A stretch of 64,000 nucleotides of DNA from Niastella populi (GTDB lineage: Bacteria > Bacteroidota > Bacteroidia > Chitinophagales > Chitinophagaceae), in contig NZ_LWBP01000100.1 in NCBI RefSeq assembly GCF_002078015.1, forward strand, positions 106,911-170,910, written 5' to 3'. The notes below the pieces were generated by a model. The model made no database searches. It was not told the origin of the DNA and worked only from the letters and a program-made list of their open reading frames with translations. Shown piece after piece: positions 16,541 through 24,510 of the stretch. The position numbers were made by a program, and so were the translations under genes. Positions within the stretch are counted from its first letter, which is position 1. Every line of letters begins with the position of its first letter.

Positions 16541-16548
16541 CAAATGTA
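16541..16548 (-). promoter_or_regulatory. -7 element TACATTTG of topB
   Basis: The element matches TAnnTTTG exactly on the minus strand. The predicted start near 16536 gives a leader of about 12 nt. No good -33 element was found. Confidence 0.45.
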
Positions 16549-16586
16549 GTAAACAGCGCTGGCATAATATTCTCACTATTGCGGGT

Positions 16587-17039
16587 ATGAATAAAAAAAT
16601 TGCCGGATTGCTCGGCGGACTGGCCGGGGCAATCACCACTACGATCCTGCATGAAATACTCCGTCGCAATTATTCGGGGGCGCCGCGGCTCGATAAACTC
16701 GGCGAAGAAGCACTGGATAAAACCGTTGCAAAAATTGGCGGGAACCATATTCCTGCCGAAAAGCAGTACCCGGCGGCTATGGCGGCAGACCTTGTTTCCA
16801 ATACATTGTACTATAGCGCTGCTGCTTTTAAACCAGCCAGCGCCGTGCTTACAGGTACAATTCTGGGCGCAACCGCCGGTATAGGGGCGGTAAACCTTCC
16901 CGGCCGCATGGGATTGAACAGGTCAACAACCGCTGCAACATCGAACCGGAAACTCCTTACCATCGGCCTGTATACCATCGGGGGCATTGTGGCCGGACTG
17001 GTTGCAAAGCGGCTGGCCGGGAATGGCGTAACAGCGTGA
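16587..17039 (+). CDS. Small membrane protein, function unknown
   Basis: The protein has about 150 residues and Gly/Ala-rich hydrophobic segments near the start (IAGLLGGLAGAITTTILHEI), in the middle (ASAVLTGTILGATAGIGAV) and at the end (LLTIGLYTIGGIVAGLVA). A soluble amphipathic stretch lies between them. I chose the ATG at 16587 because the upstream in-frame start (16536) lies over the topB promoter and lacks hydrophobic character. No family recognised. It is divergent from topB with about 62 bp between starts. Confidence 0.55.
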   Translation: MNKKIAGLLGGLAGAITTTILHEILRRNYSGAPRLDKLGEEALDKTVAKIGGNHIPAEKQYPAAMAADLVSNTLYYSAAAFKPASAVLTGTILGATAGIGAVNLPGRMGLNRSTTAATSNRKLLTIGLYTIGGIVAGLVAKRLAGNGVTA

Positions 17040-17244
17040 CCGCGGTTATAAATAATACCAGGAATGCGTACCGCTTATGCGAGGTATTCATTCCACATGT
17101 ATGACTATTTATTTTTCAGGGATGAATTCACTGGTTATTTCTTCAAGTGTATATTCGTTTACAGAAAGTATAATTATATCGTACTGCATTTAGCTAGATA
17201 TATAGATAAAAATAGCCGAAAACAATTCACAGGCTAATAGTTTG

Positions 17245-17580
17245 TAGCGGTACGATTTAACGTGAAAACACCCCATTTTAGGTCTAAAACAGTGCGCTAC
17301 AAACCTGTAGCACCCAATTTTAAGCTTTTAACTGTACATCACAAACTCCTGCAACCCCATTTATAGTTTGTAGCGGTATGATATAACGTGAAAATACCCC
17401 ATTTACTCACAAAAATGGTACGTTTTAAACTATTAACACCTCGCTTACTACTTAAAACGGTACGCCGCAAACTATTACCACCCTGTTTACAACTATAAAC
17501 GGTACGCCACAAACGATAAACACCCCGTTCACTCCTTGAAATGATACGCTACAAGCTATAAAAAGCCCATTTCTGACAGC
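17245..17580. repeat. Array of eight 42-bp degenerate direct repeats, no indels
   Basis: Units begin exactly at 17245, 17287, 17329, 17371, 17413, 17455, 17497 and 17539. Consensus blocks are AAAYGGTACGC, TACAAACTAT and CACCCCATTT. Substitutions are frequent (units 1 and 4 share their own TAGCGGTAYGAT variant), yet every unit is exactly 42 bp, four turns of B-DNA or 14 codons. All six frames carry stops. The array ends 88 bp before the start of the DUF1905 gene. It is not a CRISPR array, because there are no unique spacers. Confidence 0.85.
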
Positions 17581-17668
17581 AGTGGGCAAGGATTATTTTT
17601 CCAATCCCTTGTAAACCAACAATAAAATAATATTTTAGCGCCTACCTACATCCCAAAAGCGTTTAACC

Positions 17669-18151
17669 ATGCGTGCTTTCGAGGCTGAATTAAAGATCAT
17701 CGGCATTAATCCATATGTGTCCGTTCCGGAAAAAGTACTCGCTTCCATTTTTAAACAGGCTGGTAAAGACAAAGGCACCATCCCCATTAAAGGCACGGTG
17801 AATAAAGTACCTTATACGCAAACACTGGTCAAATATGCCGGCGAATGGCGCCTGTATGTAAACACTAAAATGCTTAAAGACTCGCCAAAAAAAATCGGAA
17901 CAACATTAAAAGTAACCGCTGCATTTGATGGGGCCGACAGAACCATTGCCCCTCATCCCAAATTGACCGCTGCGCTAAATAAAAATAAAAAAGCCAGATC
18001 GGTTTTTGATAAGCTGCGCCCCTCTTTGCAGCTGGAGATCATACGTTATATCGCCCATCTTAAAACCGAAGCCAGCATCGATAAAAACGTTGTCAAGGCA
18101 ATTGATTTCCTGCTGGGAAAAGAACGGTTCGTGGGCCGCGACAAACCATAA
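17669..18151 (+). CDS. DUF1905/YdeI-type protein
   Basis: The 160-residue protein has an N-terminal DUF1905 beta-barrel at about 1-90 ('FEAELKIIGINPYVSVPEKV', 'GTVNKVPYTQTLVKYAGEWRLYVNTKML'). A C-terminal helical YdeI/OmpD-associated-like segment follows ('RPSLQLEIIRYIAHLKTEAS'). The combination is common in Bacteroidota and Bacillota; the function is unknown. It is a single gene, preceded by the 42-bp repeat array. Confidence 0.75.
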   Translation: MRAFEAELKIIGINPYVSVPEKVLASIFKQAGKDKGTIPIKGTVNKVPYTQTLVKYAGEWRLYVNTKMLKDSPKKIGTTLKVTAAFDGADRTIAPHPKLTAALNKNKKARSVFDKLRPSLQLEIIRYIAHLKTEASIDKNVVKAIDFLLGKERFVGRDKP

Positions 18152-18276
18152 CCGGGGCAACGATTCCCCCACCCGCTTCACTATTCTGCACAATAGATTC
18201 CTCGAATTGTTGAGCCGGCCGCTAATAACAGCTGGCATAATTACTGTGCATTTACCTGTATAAAAAATAGAATTCT

Positions 18277-18614
18277 ATGTCAGGACGAGGAGATAACAAT
18301 AAACAGGGAACATCGGGAAGAGGCGCAAGTTTGCAAAGCCGGGAAGCGTTCCCGCATAATGACAAACCGCAACATAAACCCGTCAATCGCAAAACGTACG
18401 AGATAAGGGTTGACCAGGTACCATATGAAGTGATTGCCGAACCTTTTACATTCAATGGCGAATTAAGAATTATATAAGTGTGAATGGAAGTGATGACCAT
18501 GTATTTACCTGGGATAGTGCATTAAAAAGATTATCTGCCATCGATAACGAAGCAGCTACGCTACCCGAAGCGCTGGAACAGGAGATCAGTAACCGGCTGC
18601 AGGCAGGTTTGTAA
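18277..18614 (+). pseudogene. Small conserved protein gene broken by a one-base frameshift
   Basis: Frame 1 encodes MSGRGDNNKQGTSGRGASLQ and goes on to 'YEIRVDQVPYEVIAEPFTFNGE', ending at a TAA at 18475. One base back, the frame continues without stops as 'NYISVNGSDDHVFTWDSALK', then 'LPEALEQEISNRLQAGL', to 18614. The joined product of about 112 residues reads as one small domain, so a single base has been lost near 18461-18470 (or is a sequencing error). No slippery heptamer is present to suggest programmed frameshifting. Family not recognised. Confidence 0.6.
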
Positions 18615-18670
18615 AAACATTTACCAGCCAGTGTAACCTTGTTCGCATGAGATGACCTTTATTCTTATAG

Positions 18671-18710
18671 GCAACAGGGCCTCGGTATAACACCGGGGCC
18701 CTGTTGCTTT
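18671..18710 (+). terminator. 15-bp stem terminator hairpin
   Basis: GCAACAGGGCCTCGG and CCGGGGCCCTGTTGC pair (one T-G) around a 7-base loop, with TTT following. It sits between the convergent frameshifted small gene and the DUF5977 pseudogene. Confidence 0.75.
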
Positions 18711-18732
18711 AGTAACAATTTATATTTTCTGA

Positions 18733-20462
18733 TTAATCAATACCACCCGATGCCCTGAGGGTATAAGAGGTTCCAAAACTAAATGTTATCGCCCCCGTAG
18801 TAATTACCGTTTGATTGAAGCCCATGGGCTTCGACCATACAGCCCCTGTATTAACCAGCGTAAACGACATAGGTGCAGTTGCCTACGAAGAAGGCACCGT
18901 AAACCTCAATGTATAAGTGCCGGCCGGAACAGTCACGGAAGAGGAACCGGTTCGTGAATTCGGGAAGGTACCTGTATATTTTGAAACACCATTTTCAATA
19001 AATTCAACATACACAGGATAAGGATATCCAGCCATATATGCATTCGTGAGTGTAACATTTACGTTTTGAATTTGTGTACAGGAACGCTACTCCTGAAGTA
19101 TTTTTTATTGATATACCAAACGTTCCCGGACTGCCACCATTATTCCTGATCTTAACAAAAATATTGATACACTGCCCGTTCGTATTGGTATTGTTCTGTC
19201 CGTTCGCGTTCACATCATTGATCGCTTTCTGATCGGCATCTGCTTGCGAAATAGTAGAAGAGTATGTACCCGGATTTACAGTATACGTAAAATTGGTACC
19301 GATTGCCCCAGATTGACAATTGTTTCTTGTATAGGTGCCGCTTTGAACCGTATTCAACCAGGTCAATAACCATTGTTATTTGCAAAGTTTTGACCATTGG
19401 TATTGATGTCGTTCTGTGCTTTTGCATCAGCATCTGCCTGAGAAATACCGGAAGAATAGGTATCGGCTGCCACCGGATATGTAACCGTACTTCCGCTTCC
19501 ACCCGGGGCGCAATTGTTTTTAACGAACGGTGCACTCGTAGCAAAATTATACCACAAACACTGGGCATTGTTGTTTGCATGCGTTTGACCATTGGCATTT
19601 ACATCTGCCTGGGCCTGACCATCCGCATCGGCCTGGTTGACATCTGATATATAGGTACCCGCATCAACAATATAGGTTATAGGATTCGCCCTGGCGCCGG
19701 CCGGACAATTATTAGGTGTATAAATGCCGCTTTTAACAACGCTATGATATAAAACAGAGGCCATTACCACTTTAACGCTTGTTGTGGTCATATCCATCGC
19801 ACCGCCTGAGATCGTTTTTCGCTGAAACCACATAGTTGCGGAAGCGGGCTGCTAAAACTCAGGTTCTGTAAGGTGGCGCCCGGAATATCTATGAAAGAAA
19901 TATTATCAATAGAACATTGCCATTGATAGGAATAATTCCCCGGATCGCGCCCAAAAAGCGCTGCCGTTGCGTTTATACTGGCCGGGATGTTACCAAACAA
20001 CAACCATTGGGTCTTTGTGCTGATGCAGCCGCCATCGAGCTCCACACTAACGGTGGCTACGTTGGTATAGGCGGTTTCAGAACCGCAGGAAACCATCCTT
20101 CGATAGTACATTTTTTGCGTGATAGCCCCTGGCTGGTACTCCACCCCGTTAGCGCCGGGAATATTGGTGAAATTTACACCGTCGGTAGACTGCTGCCACT
20201 GGTAGATAAATCCACCACTGTTACAACTACCGAGCGCCGCGGATGTTTCCAACTTTTGCGGTGCATTACCAAGGATCACCGTTTGGGTATGATTGAAAAT
20301 ATAACCGGCAAATTTAATAGCCCAATAGCTGCCGTTCTTTTCAAAACCACCTGCGGCATGGGCCATTACGCTCAGCAGCAGCAATGCTGCGAGCTGTAGC
20401 GCCATGCGGCGGCAGGGGTTTGAGATTTGAATTGTTAGTGGGTTATGTGACTTATTTTGCAT
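18733..20462 (-). pseudogene. DUF5977 repeat surface protein, broken by three frameshifts and one stop
   Basis: From the ATG at 20462 (signal peptide ending 'VMAHAAGGFE') the frame encodes Ig-like adhesin segments ('GGFIYQWQQSTDGVNFTNIP', then 'NYSYQWQCSIDNISFIDIPG'). It shifts near 19830 into three DUF5977-type units (each 'NC.(S/A)G....TY.V.AGTY.S..SQADAD..A..DVNANGQ'), shifts again near 19365 and near 19075, and meets an in-frame TAG at 18883 before the true end at 18733. All pieces match the same surface-protein style, so this is one decayed gene. It is downstream of the Rhs region on the same strand. Confidence 0.75.
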
Positions 20463-20555
20463 AGAGATAAGATTCCCTTTGTTAGTTAATTTTGGTGGTG
20501 AGATCATCATTTTAGTCTCGCTTTTTCTCTGACGGCCCGCCGTTAATAAGGCCAA

Positions 20556-21020
20556 TTACTTAAATCCATATTTACTATAATTCTTACCGGAATCAACATA
20601 ATACGCAAGTATATGACTCGGACCCGCGCTTGTAGTATCAATGTACCCACTGCTATAATAAAAAACATACTTTCTGTCCATGTTGCGCGATATATCTATT
20701 GAGTATTCCTTCAGATCAAACTCAGGCATTTCCCTGGTACTGTCATTTTTAAACACTTCGAAAAAACGGAACGTTTTATGAGGATATGCGAATCCACCTT
20801 CCTCAAATGGAAAAGCTGTATAACATTCCCCTTTATCAGAGAACCGGTGAATAATGCACCCATCCTTATCCAATTCTCTCTGGCCATCTTTCTTATCAAA
20901 ATAGACGACTATTTTCCCTGTATAACCAGCGGGAATAAAGAACCTTGCGCATTGCAATTCACCATTACAGGAAACAAACAGCAATGCCCAAACCAAAAAC
21001 AAAGCGAGTTCTCTTTTCAT
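20556..21020 (-). CDS. Small lipoprotein directly behind the Rhs C-terminus; possible immunity protein
   Basis: The 154-residue protein has a short signal peptide and lipobox Cys18 ('ALLFVSC'). Beta-rich body: 'GYTGKIVVYFDKKDGQREL', 'IIHRFSDKGECYTAFPFEEGG', 'YVFYYSSGYIDTTSAGPSHI'. Family not recognised with confidence. It starts 2 bp after the stop of the Rhs C-terminal region, the position where an immunity gene for an Rhs toxin normally lies, and a periplasmic lipoprotein would suit a toxin acting in the envelope. That role is inferred from position alone. Confidence 0.55.
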   Translation of the reverse strand: MKRELALFLVWALLFVSCNGELQCARFFIPAGYTGKIVVYFDKKDGQRELDKDGCIIHRFSDKGECYTAFPFEEGGFAYPHKTFRFFEVFKNDSTREMPEFDLKEYSIDISRNMDRKYVFYYSSGYIDTTSAGPSHILAYYVDSGKNYSKYGFK

Positions 21021-21022
21021 AT

Positions 21023-21865
21023 CTAACGTTTTATCAATCCTTTATTTGCCATTACATCGGCAGCCGGAGGAATGTTCTCTATTGCCTGATTATATGCAGC
21101 CGGGTTTACTGAAATTTCATTCCCATTGGCATCTTTCCCTGCAACACTCAGAAAATTACCATCCTTATCTGTATATACCTTTACCTGAAAATCGGTGCTT
21201 ATTTGTATTTCTGTATTTGACAGACACTGAATGATCTTCTTTTTCGACGGAGATTGCCAGAATCCTATAAAGAGCTTTGTGCCATTCTCATCTTCGATAA
21301 AAGCCTCAAAAGCCGGAAACCCTTTTCCAATAAGCTTATAATTGATATTTATATACCCTTCAGAGATATGATTATCGATAGTCGTAAAGCCAATCCATAC
21401 AATAGGCTGATCTATGGCTCCGGCCGCCCAATCAAGCATACCGACTGGCGCCAGCGGAGCTTTCCCCTCTATTCTAGCACCTAAAGTTGTTTTTGTTCCT
21501 TTTCTCTGCGGATCATACAAGGAGAGTTCAGGAATTACTGTGGGCGCAGTTTTCAACTTCTTTCCCGTTTTCGAATCAAATCTTGAAGTACTACCTATCT
21601 GTGTATTTATCAGAACCTTACTTTGTAACGTCTTAAGATCTAAAGATACTGCTGTAGCAACTTTAGTCTCTATCTCTGTCGAGGTATTAACGGTAAATCC
21701 CCGATCATCACCTGAATACATAAGATGGATGCCGAACATCGGCTTATTCATATCGCCAAAATATTTCCATGGTGCAAAGCTTCTCTGATGAATAATGTAT
21801 TTCTCAAGGCCATCAAGATCAATACTCCTTATTACATCACCTTCGGCATATGCATACGAACTGTT
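21023..21865 (-). CDS. Rhs variable C-terminal region, cut off from its core by an in-frame TAA
   Basis: Right after the TAA at 21866-21868 the same frame continues NSSYAYAEGDVIRSIDLDGL, the end of the Rhs core that precedes the variable tip. It goes on through 'EKYIIHQRSFAPWKYFGD' to 21023. The first ATG that could restart translation is at 21751 (MNKPMFGIHLMYSGDDRGFT). The rest, about 240 residues, has beta-rich character and no toxin motif that I recognise. A single base change (for example TAY to TAA) would account for the split. If translated, it would be an orphan C-terminal domain with no signal peptide. Confidence 0.6.
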   Translation of the reverse strand, partial: NSSYAYAEGDVIRSIDLDGLEKYIIHQRSFAPWKYFGDMNKPMFGIHLMYSGDDRGFTVNTSTEIETKVATAVSLDLKTLQSKVLINTQIGSTSRFDSKTGKKLKTAPTVIPELSLYDPQRKGTKTTLGARIEGKAPLAPVGMLDWAAGAIDQPIVWIGFTTIDNHISEGYININYKLIGKGFPAFEAFIEDENGTKLFIGFWQSPSKKKIIQCLSNTEIQISTDFQVKVYTDKDGNFLSVAGKDANGNEISVNPAAYNQAIENIPPAADVMANKGLIKR

Positions 21866-23119
21866 TTAGGGGAATGATTTGGCCAACGGATCAACAGACA
21901 AGAATTTTCCTATACGAGGATCATAGATACGAAATCCATAGTCATATTGATTTCCCGCCCCCTTCACTTCCGGGTCCTGCTCCTTACTATTGAATCCATA
22001 TCGGTAGCTATTGACCGGAGCATAACTTCTTCCAGGCATTAACATACCATAAGGATAATAATCACTGGCGGTTCTTACATCAGCTGTAAAATATTCAACG
22101 GAACTGTTATCGGTACTGTTCTGTATCTTTTTATCACCTACTGTCGCCAGCACATTCCCAAGATGATTGCTTAATTCAAAGGTCTTTTCATTACGGATAA
22201 ATGTGCTGATCGTTGCAGTACCATAACCATTCTCAAGATTTCGGGTTGGCGGAACTGCTGAAGCCCCATCAATTATACCAATACGGTTGCTGCCATACAG
22301 ATGCACTTCTGACTGCTGTAAGCCCGAACCTGCCGGTTTTACATATACACTCTGCACCTTGCCACTACCGTCCCGAACATAAATAGTGGTAATTCCATCA
22401 GCTGATTTAGTAATGCGATTACCTTCTGCATCATAAGTATAGCTGATAGAATTGGTACCCTTTGTAATGTTCGTTATTTTTCCGTATACCGACCAGGTAA
22501 TATTGGTAACACCTGCGGTAAAATCGGATTTCAAATTACCTATAGCATCATAGGTATGGTTGTTGTTGTTTTGCGTTTCGATATCTTCCGTGTAGGTACT
22601 TGTAATATTATCATTGATATAATTCAACCGGTTTTTATTTAGATCATAATTATATGTGAGTTCATCCATGCTAACCGGTTTTCCTACCTCAGGTGCACCT
22701 TTACGATTATAGGTCAGAATATTGCCGTTCGGATCGTAACTGATGGCTTCCGCATAATCATCCATGGAAGTTGCATTCCATTGGTTATTTAATGCTGCAG
22801 GTGGAACATAAGGCGCTCTTTCGGCAACTACCATCACCGGTTGAATATTTTTTAAAATGTGCTGTGTGGTGAAATTGCCTTTACAAACGATCCTGTTTAT
22901 GCGTATTACGGTGTCGCCACGGCGAATAAAAAGCTGGTAAGTAGTGAATTTTGAGAGGTCTGTATAGAGTGAGTCCTTAGCCGAAGAATTTGGCTGAAGA
23001 GTAGTTAGGGGGTATGGTGCAGGTCCCTGGGCCTGCACCGATAATCCGGCGCACAACAGGCAGGTTATTACCCCCAGACAGGTAAACAAATCAGGTAGAT
23101 GATACTTAAGGGTTCTCAC
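21866..23119 (-). CDS. Compact Rhs repeat protein core, truncated by a stop codon
   Basis: The product is 417 residues with a signal peptide (cleavage near 'LSVQAQG', residue 31). YD repeats follow ('AISYDPNGNILTYNR', 'HTYDAIGNLKSDFT', 'YTYDAEGNRITKSADG'), then the Rhs core 'LSNHLGNVLATV', 'YYPYGMLMPGRSY' and 'YDYGFRIYDPRIGKFLSVDPL'. Translation stops three residues past AKS, exactly where the core normally meets its variable C-terminus. Only about six YD repeats remain, far fewer than in typical Rhs proteins of over 1000 residues, so the gene may also have an internal deletion. The core forms a shell that encloses a toxin in known members. Confidence 0.8.
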   Translation of the reverse strand: MRTLKYHLPDLFTCLGVITCLLCAGLSVQAQGPAPYPLTTLQPNSSAKDSLYTDLSKFTTYQLFIRRGDTVIRINRIVCKGNFTTQHILKNIQPVMVVAERAPYVPPAALNNQWNATSMDDYAEAISYDPNGNILTYNRKGAPEVGKPVSMDELTYNYDLNKNRLNYINDNITSTYTEDIETQNNNNHTYDAIGNLKSDFTAGVTNITWSVYGKITNITKGTNSISYTYDAEGNRITKSADGITTIYVRDGSGKVQSVYVKPAGSGLQQSEVHLYGSNRIGIIDGASAVPPTRNLENGYGTATISTFIRNEKTFELSNHLGNVLATVGDKKIQNSTDNSSVEYFTADVRTASDYYPYGMLMPGRSYAPVNSYRYGFNSKEQDPEVKGAGNQYDYGFRIYDPRIGKFLSVDPLAKSFP

Positions 23120-23359
23120 AAAACAGTTTGGTCAATGGTTATGGATTAGGTTCAATTGCTTCACTCAACCAGCATACGTCTGCTCATTACATTTATATAC
23201 ATGCTTTTCTCCCGGGCATAAAATGCCCGTACCAGTTTAATAGCCAGTAAAAAAAGAGATGCATAATAACGGGGTTGCTGCCCGGTATTAAGTTACCGTA
23301 TGTATGATCTGAAATTGGGTACGTGCCAGTAAGTGGAGATTGTTATCTTGATCCGGGCA

Positions 23360-23395
23360 CAAAAGTAAAACTTAATTGAATATTTAAAACAAAAA
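23360..23395 (-). promoter_or_regulatory. Promoter of the Rhs gene
   Basis: On the minus strand TTTTTG (23390-23395) is followed 22 bp later by TACTTTTG (23360-23367), an exact TAnnTTTG. Spacing is slightly long. The leader to the ATG at 23119 would be about 235 nt with no gene in it. Confidence 0.5.
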
Positions 23396-23514
23396 GTTAT
23401 AACCGTGCAGAATTCGGAGAAAAGCGCGTTGATTTTGGCAATAAGTGTGCAGGCTTTCTAAAATATTCACAAAACTAACTGTGACTAACCCATGAGATTA
23501 CAAATTAATTTAAT

Positions 23515-23545
23515 ATAAAAAGCTCCCGAAACACCGGGGGCGCTA
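23515..23545 (-). terminator. Possible terminator hairpin, minus strand
   Basis: AGC-CCCG and CGGG-GCT pair with a small internal loop around AAACAC (23521-23544). On the minus strand TTTTATATT follows. No minus-strand gene lies just upstream, so it may be a leftover of a lost gene. Confidence 0.3.
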
Positions 23546-23717
23546 TTTAAAATAATTACCTTAATCTGATTTTATCGCCTGTTGACCTCTTTTTACCAAT
23601 AGCAGCACAAGGCGTGAACGCCTATATTGTGCGGTAATTGCAGGAATGATTTATATTTACCCCACACCCAGGAAAAAATTCCCGATCAGTTTTAAATGCC
23701 TTCTAAACCAGGCAAAA

Positions 23718-24473
23718 ATGAAACGTATAATTATTTTTCGACGAAAGATCTTACTGCTGCTCTTGGTACTCATGTGCCATGCCGGTATGGCACAGGTGGT
23801 GATCAAAGGTACCGTATACGATAAGCAGGCCCGTTATGGCGTGCCGCATGTGAGCGTGCTTACCAGTTCAGGCACCGGAACGGTAACCGATACATTGGGC
23901 CGTTACAGTATTAAAGTACCCAATGATGATTCCATTTATTTTTCCTACCTCGGTAAAATGAGCGCTAAGTTCCCGGTAAAAAGGCTGCCGCCCGATCTGC
24001 CGCTCGATATCAGTCTGCCGGTTTCGGTCGACTCATTACCCTCCGTTACCGTGCGGCAGCCCAGCTACCGCATGGACTCACTGGCCAACCGGAAAGAATA
24101 TCAAAAGGTATTCGATTATGACCCGGTAATTGGCGGTGCGCCCACCGGCGGGTTTGGAATGGGCGTAAGCTTCGATGTATTATTCAATGCCAGAAAATTC
24201 AGGCGCATGGAAGCGTTGAAAGCGCGGTTGGAAAGGGAAGAAAAAGAGAAGTATGTCGATCATCGTTTTACCAAAGCGCTGGTTAAACGCATAACCGGTA
24301 TTACCCCGCCGGCGCTGGATGCTTTTATGAAAGAATACCGGCCCAGCTACGATATGCTGAAAACCTTTGAAACAGACTACGATTATTACAGCTATATAAA
24401 ATCATGCGGCCGCTCGTTCTTAGGGCAGTGGAGAATTGATCATCCGGGCGACAGCACGTTACGATTGAATTAA
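23718..24473 (+). CDS. Carboxypeptidase-regulatory-like domain protein
   Basis: The product has about 251 residues. Start chosen at the ATG at 23718 (MKRIIIFRRKILLLLL), which gives a signal peptide cleaved near 'HAGMAQV'; the longer frame from 23646 adds a non-hydrophobic lead. Residues 25-110 are a CarboxypepD_reg beta-sandwich ('VVIKGTVYDKQARYGVPHVSV', 'GTVTDTLGRYSIKVP'), the module that also begins many SusC proteins. The C-terminal half is basic and helical ('FRRMEALKARLEREEKEKY'). Envelope protein of unknown role; single gene. Confidence 0.7.
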   Translation: MKRIIIFRRKILLLLLVLMCHAGMAQVVIKGTVYDKQARYGVPHVSVLTSSGTGTVTDTLGRYSIKVPNDDSIYFSYLGKMSAKFPVKRLPPDLPLDISLPVSVDSLPSVTVRQPSYRMDSLANRKEYQKVFDYDPVIGGAPTGGFGMGVSFDVLFNARKFRRMEALKARLEREEKEKYVDHRFTKALVKRITGITPPALDAFMKEYRPSYDMLKTFETDYDYYSYIKSCGRSFLGQWRIDHPGDSTLRLN

Positions 24474-24509
24474 TAGATGTGGCACACCTTCGAGGTGTGC
24501 CACATCTAT
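24473..24509. terminator. Perfect 17-bp bidirectional terminator hairpin
   Basis: ATAGATGTGGCACACCT and AGGTGTGCCACATCTAT pair perfectly over 17 bp around TCG. It fills the 37-bp gap between two convergent stop codons (24473 and 24511) and even includes the last base of the plus-strand stop. Confidence 0.8.
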
Positions 24510-24510
24510 A

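Noticed and set aside
17245..17580. CRISPR-like array
   Set aside because: Every base of the 42-bp period is similar between units; there are no unique spacers and no cas genes.
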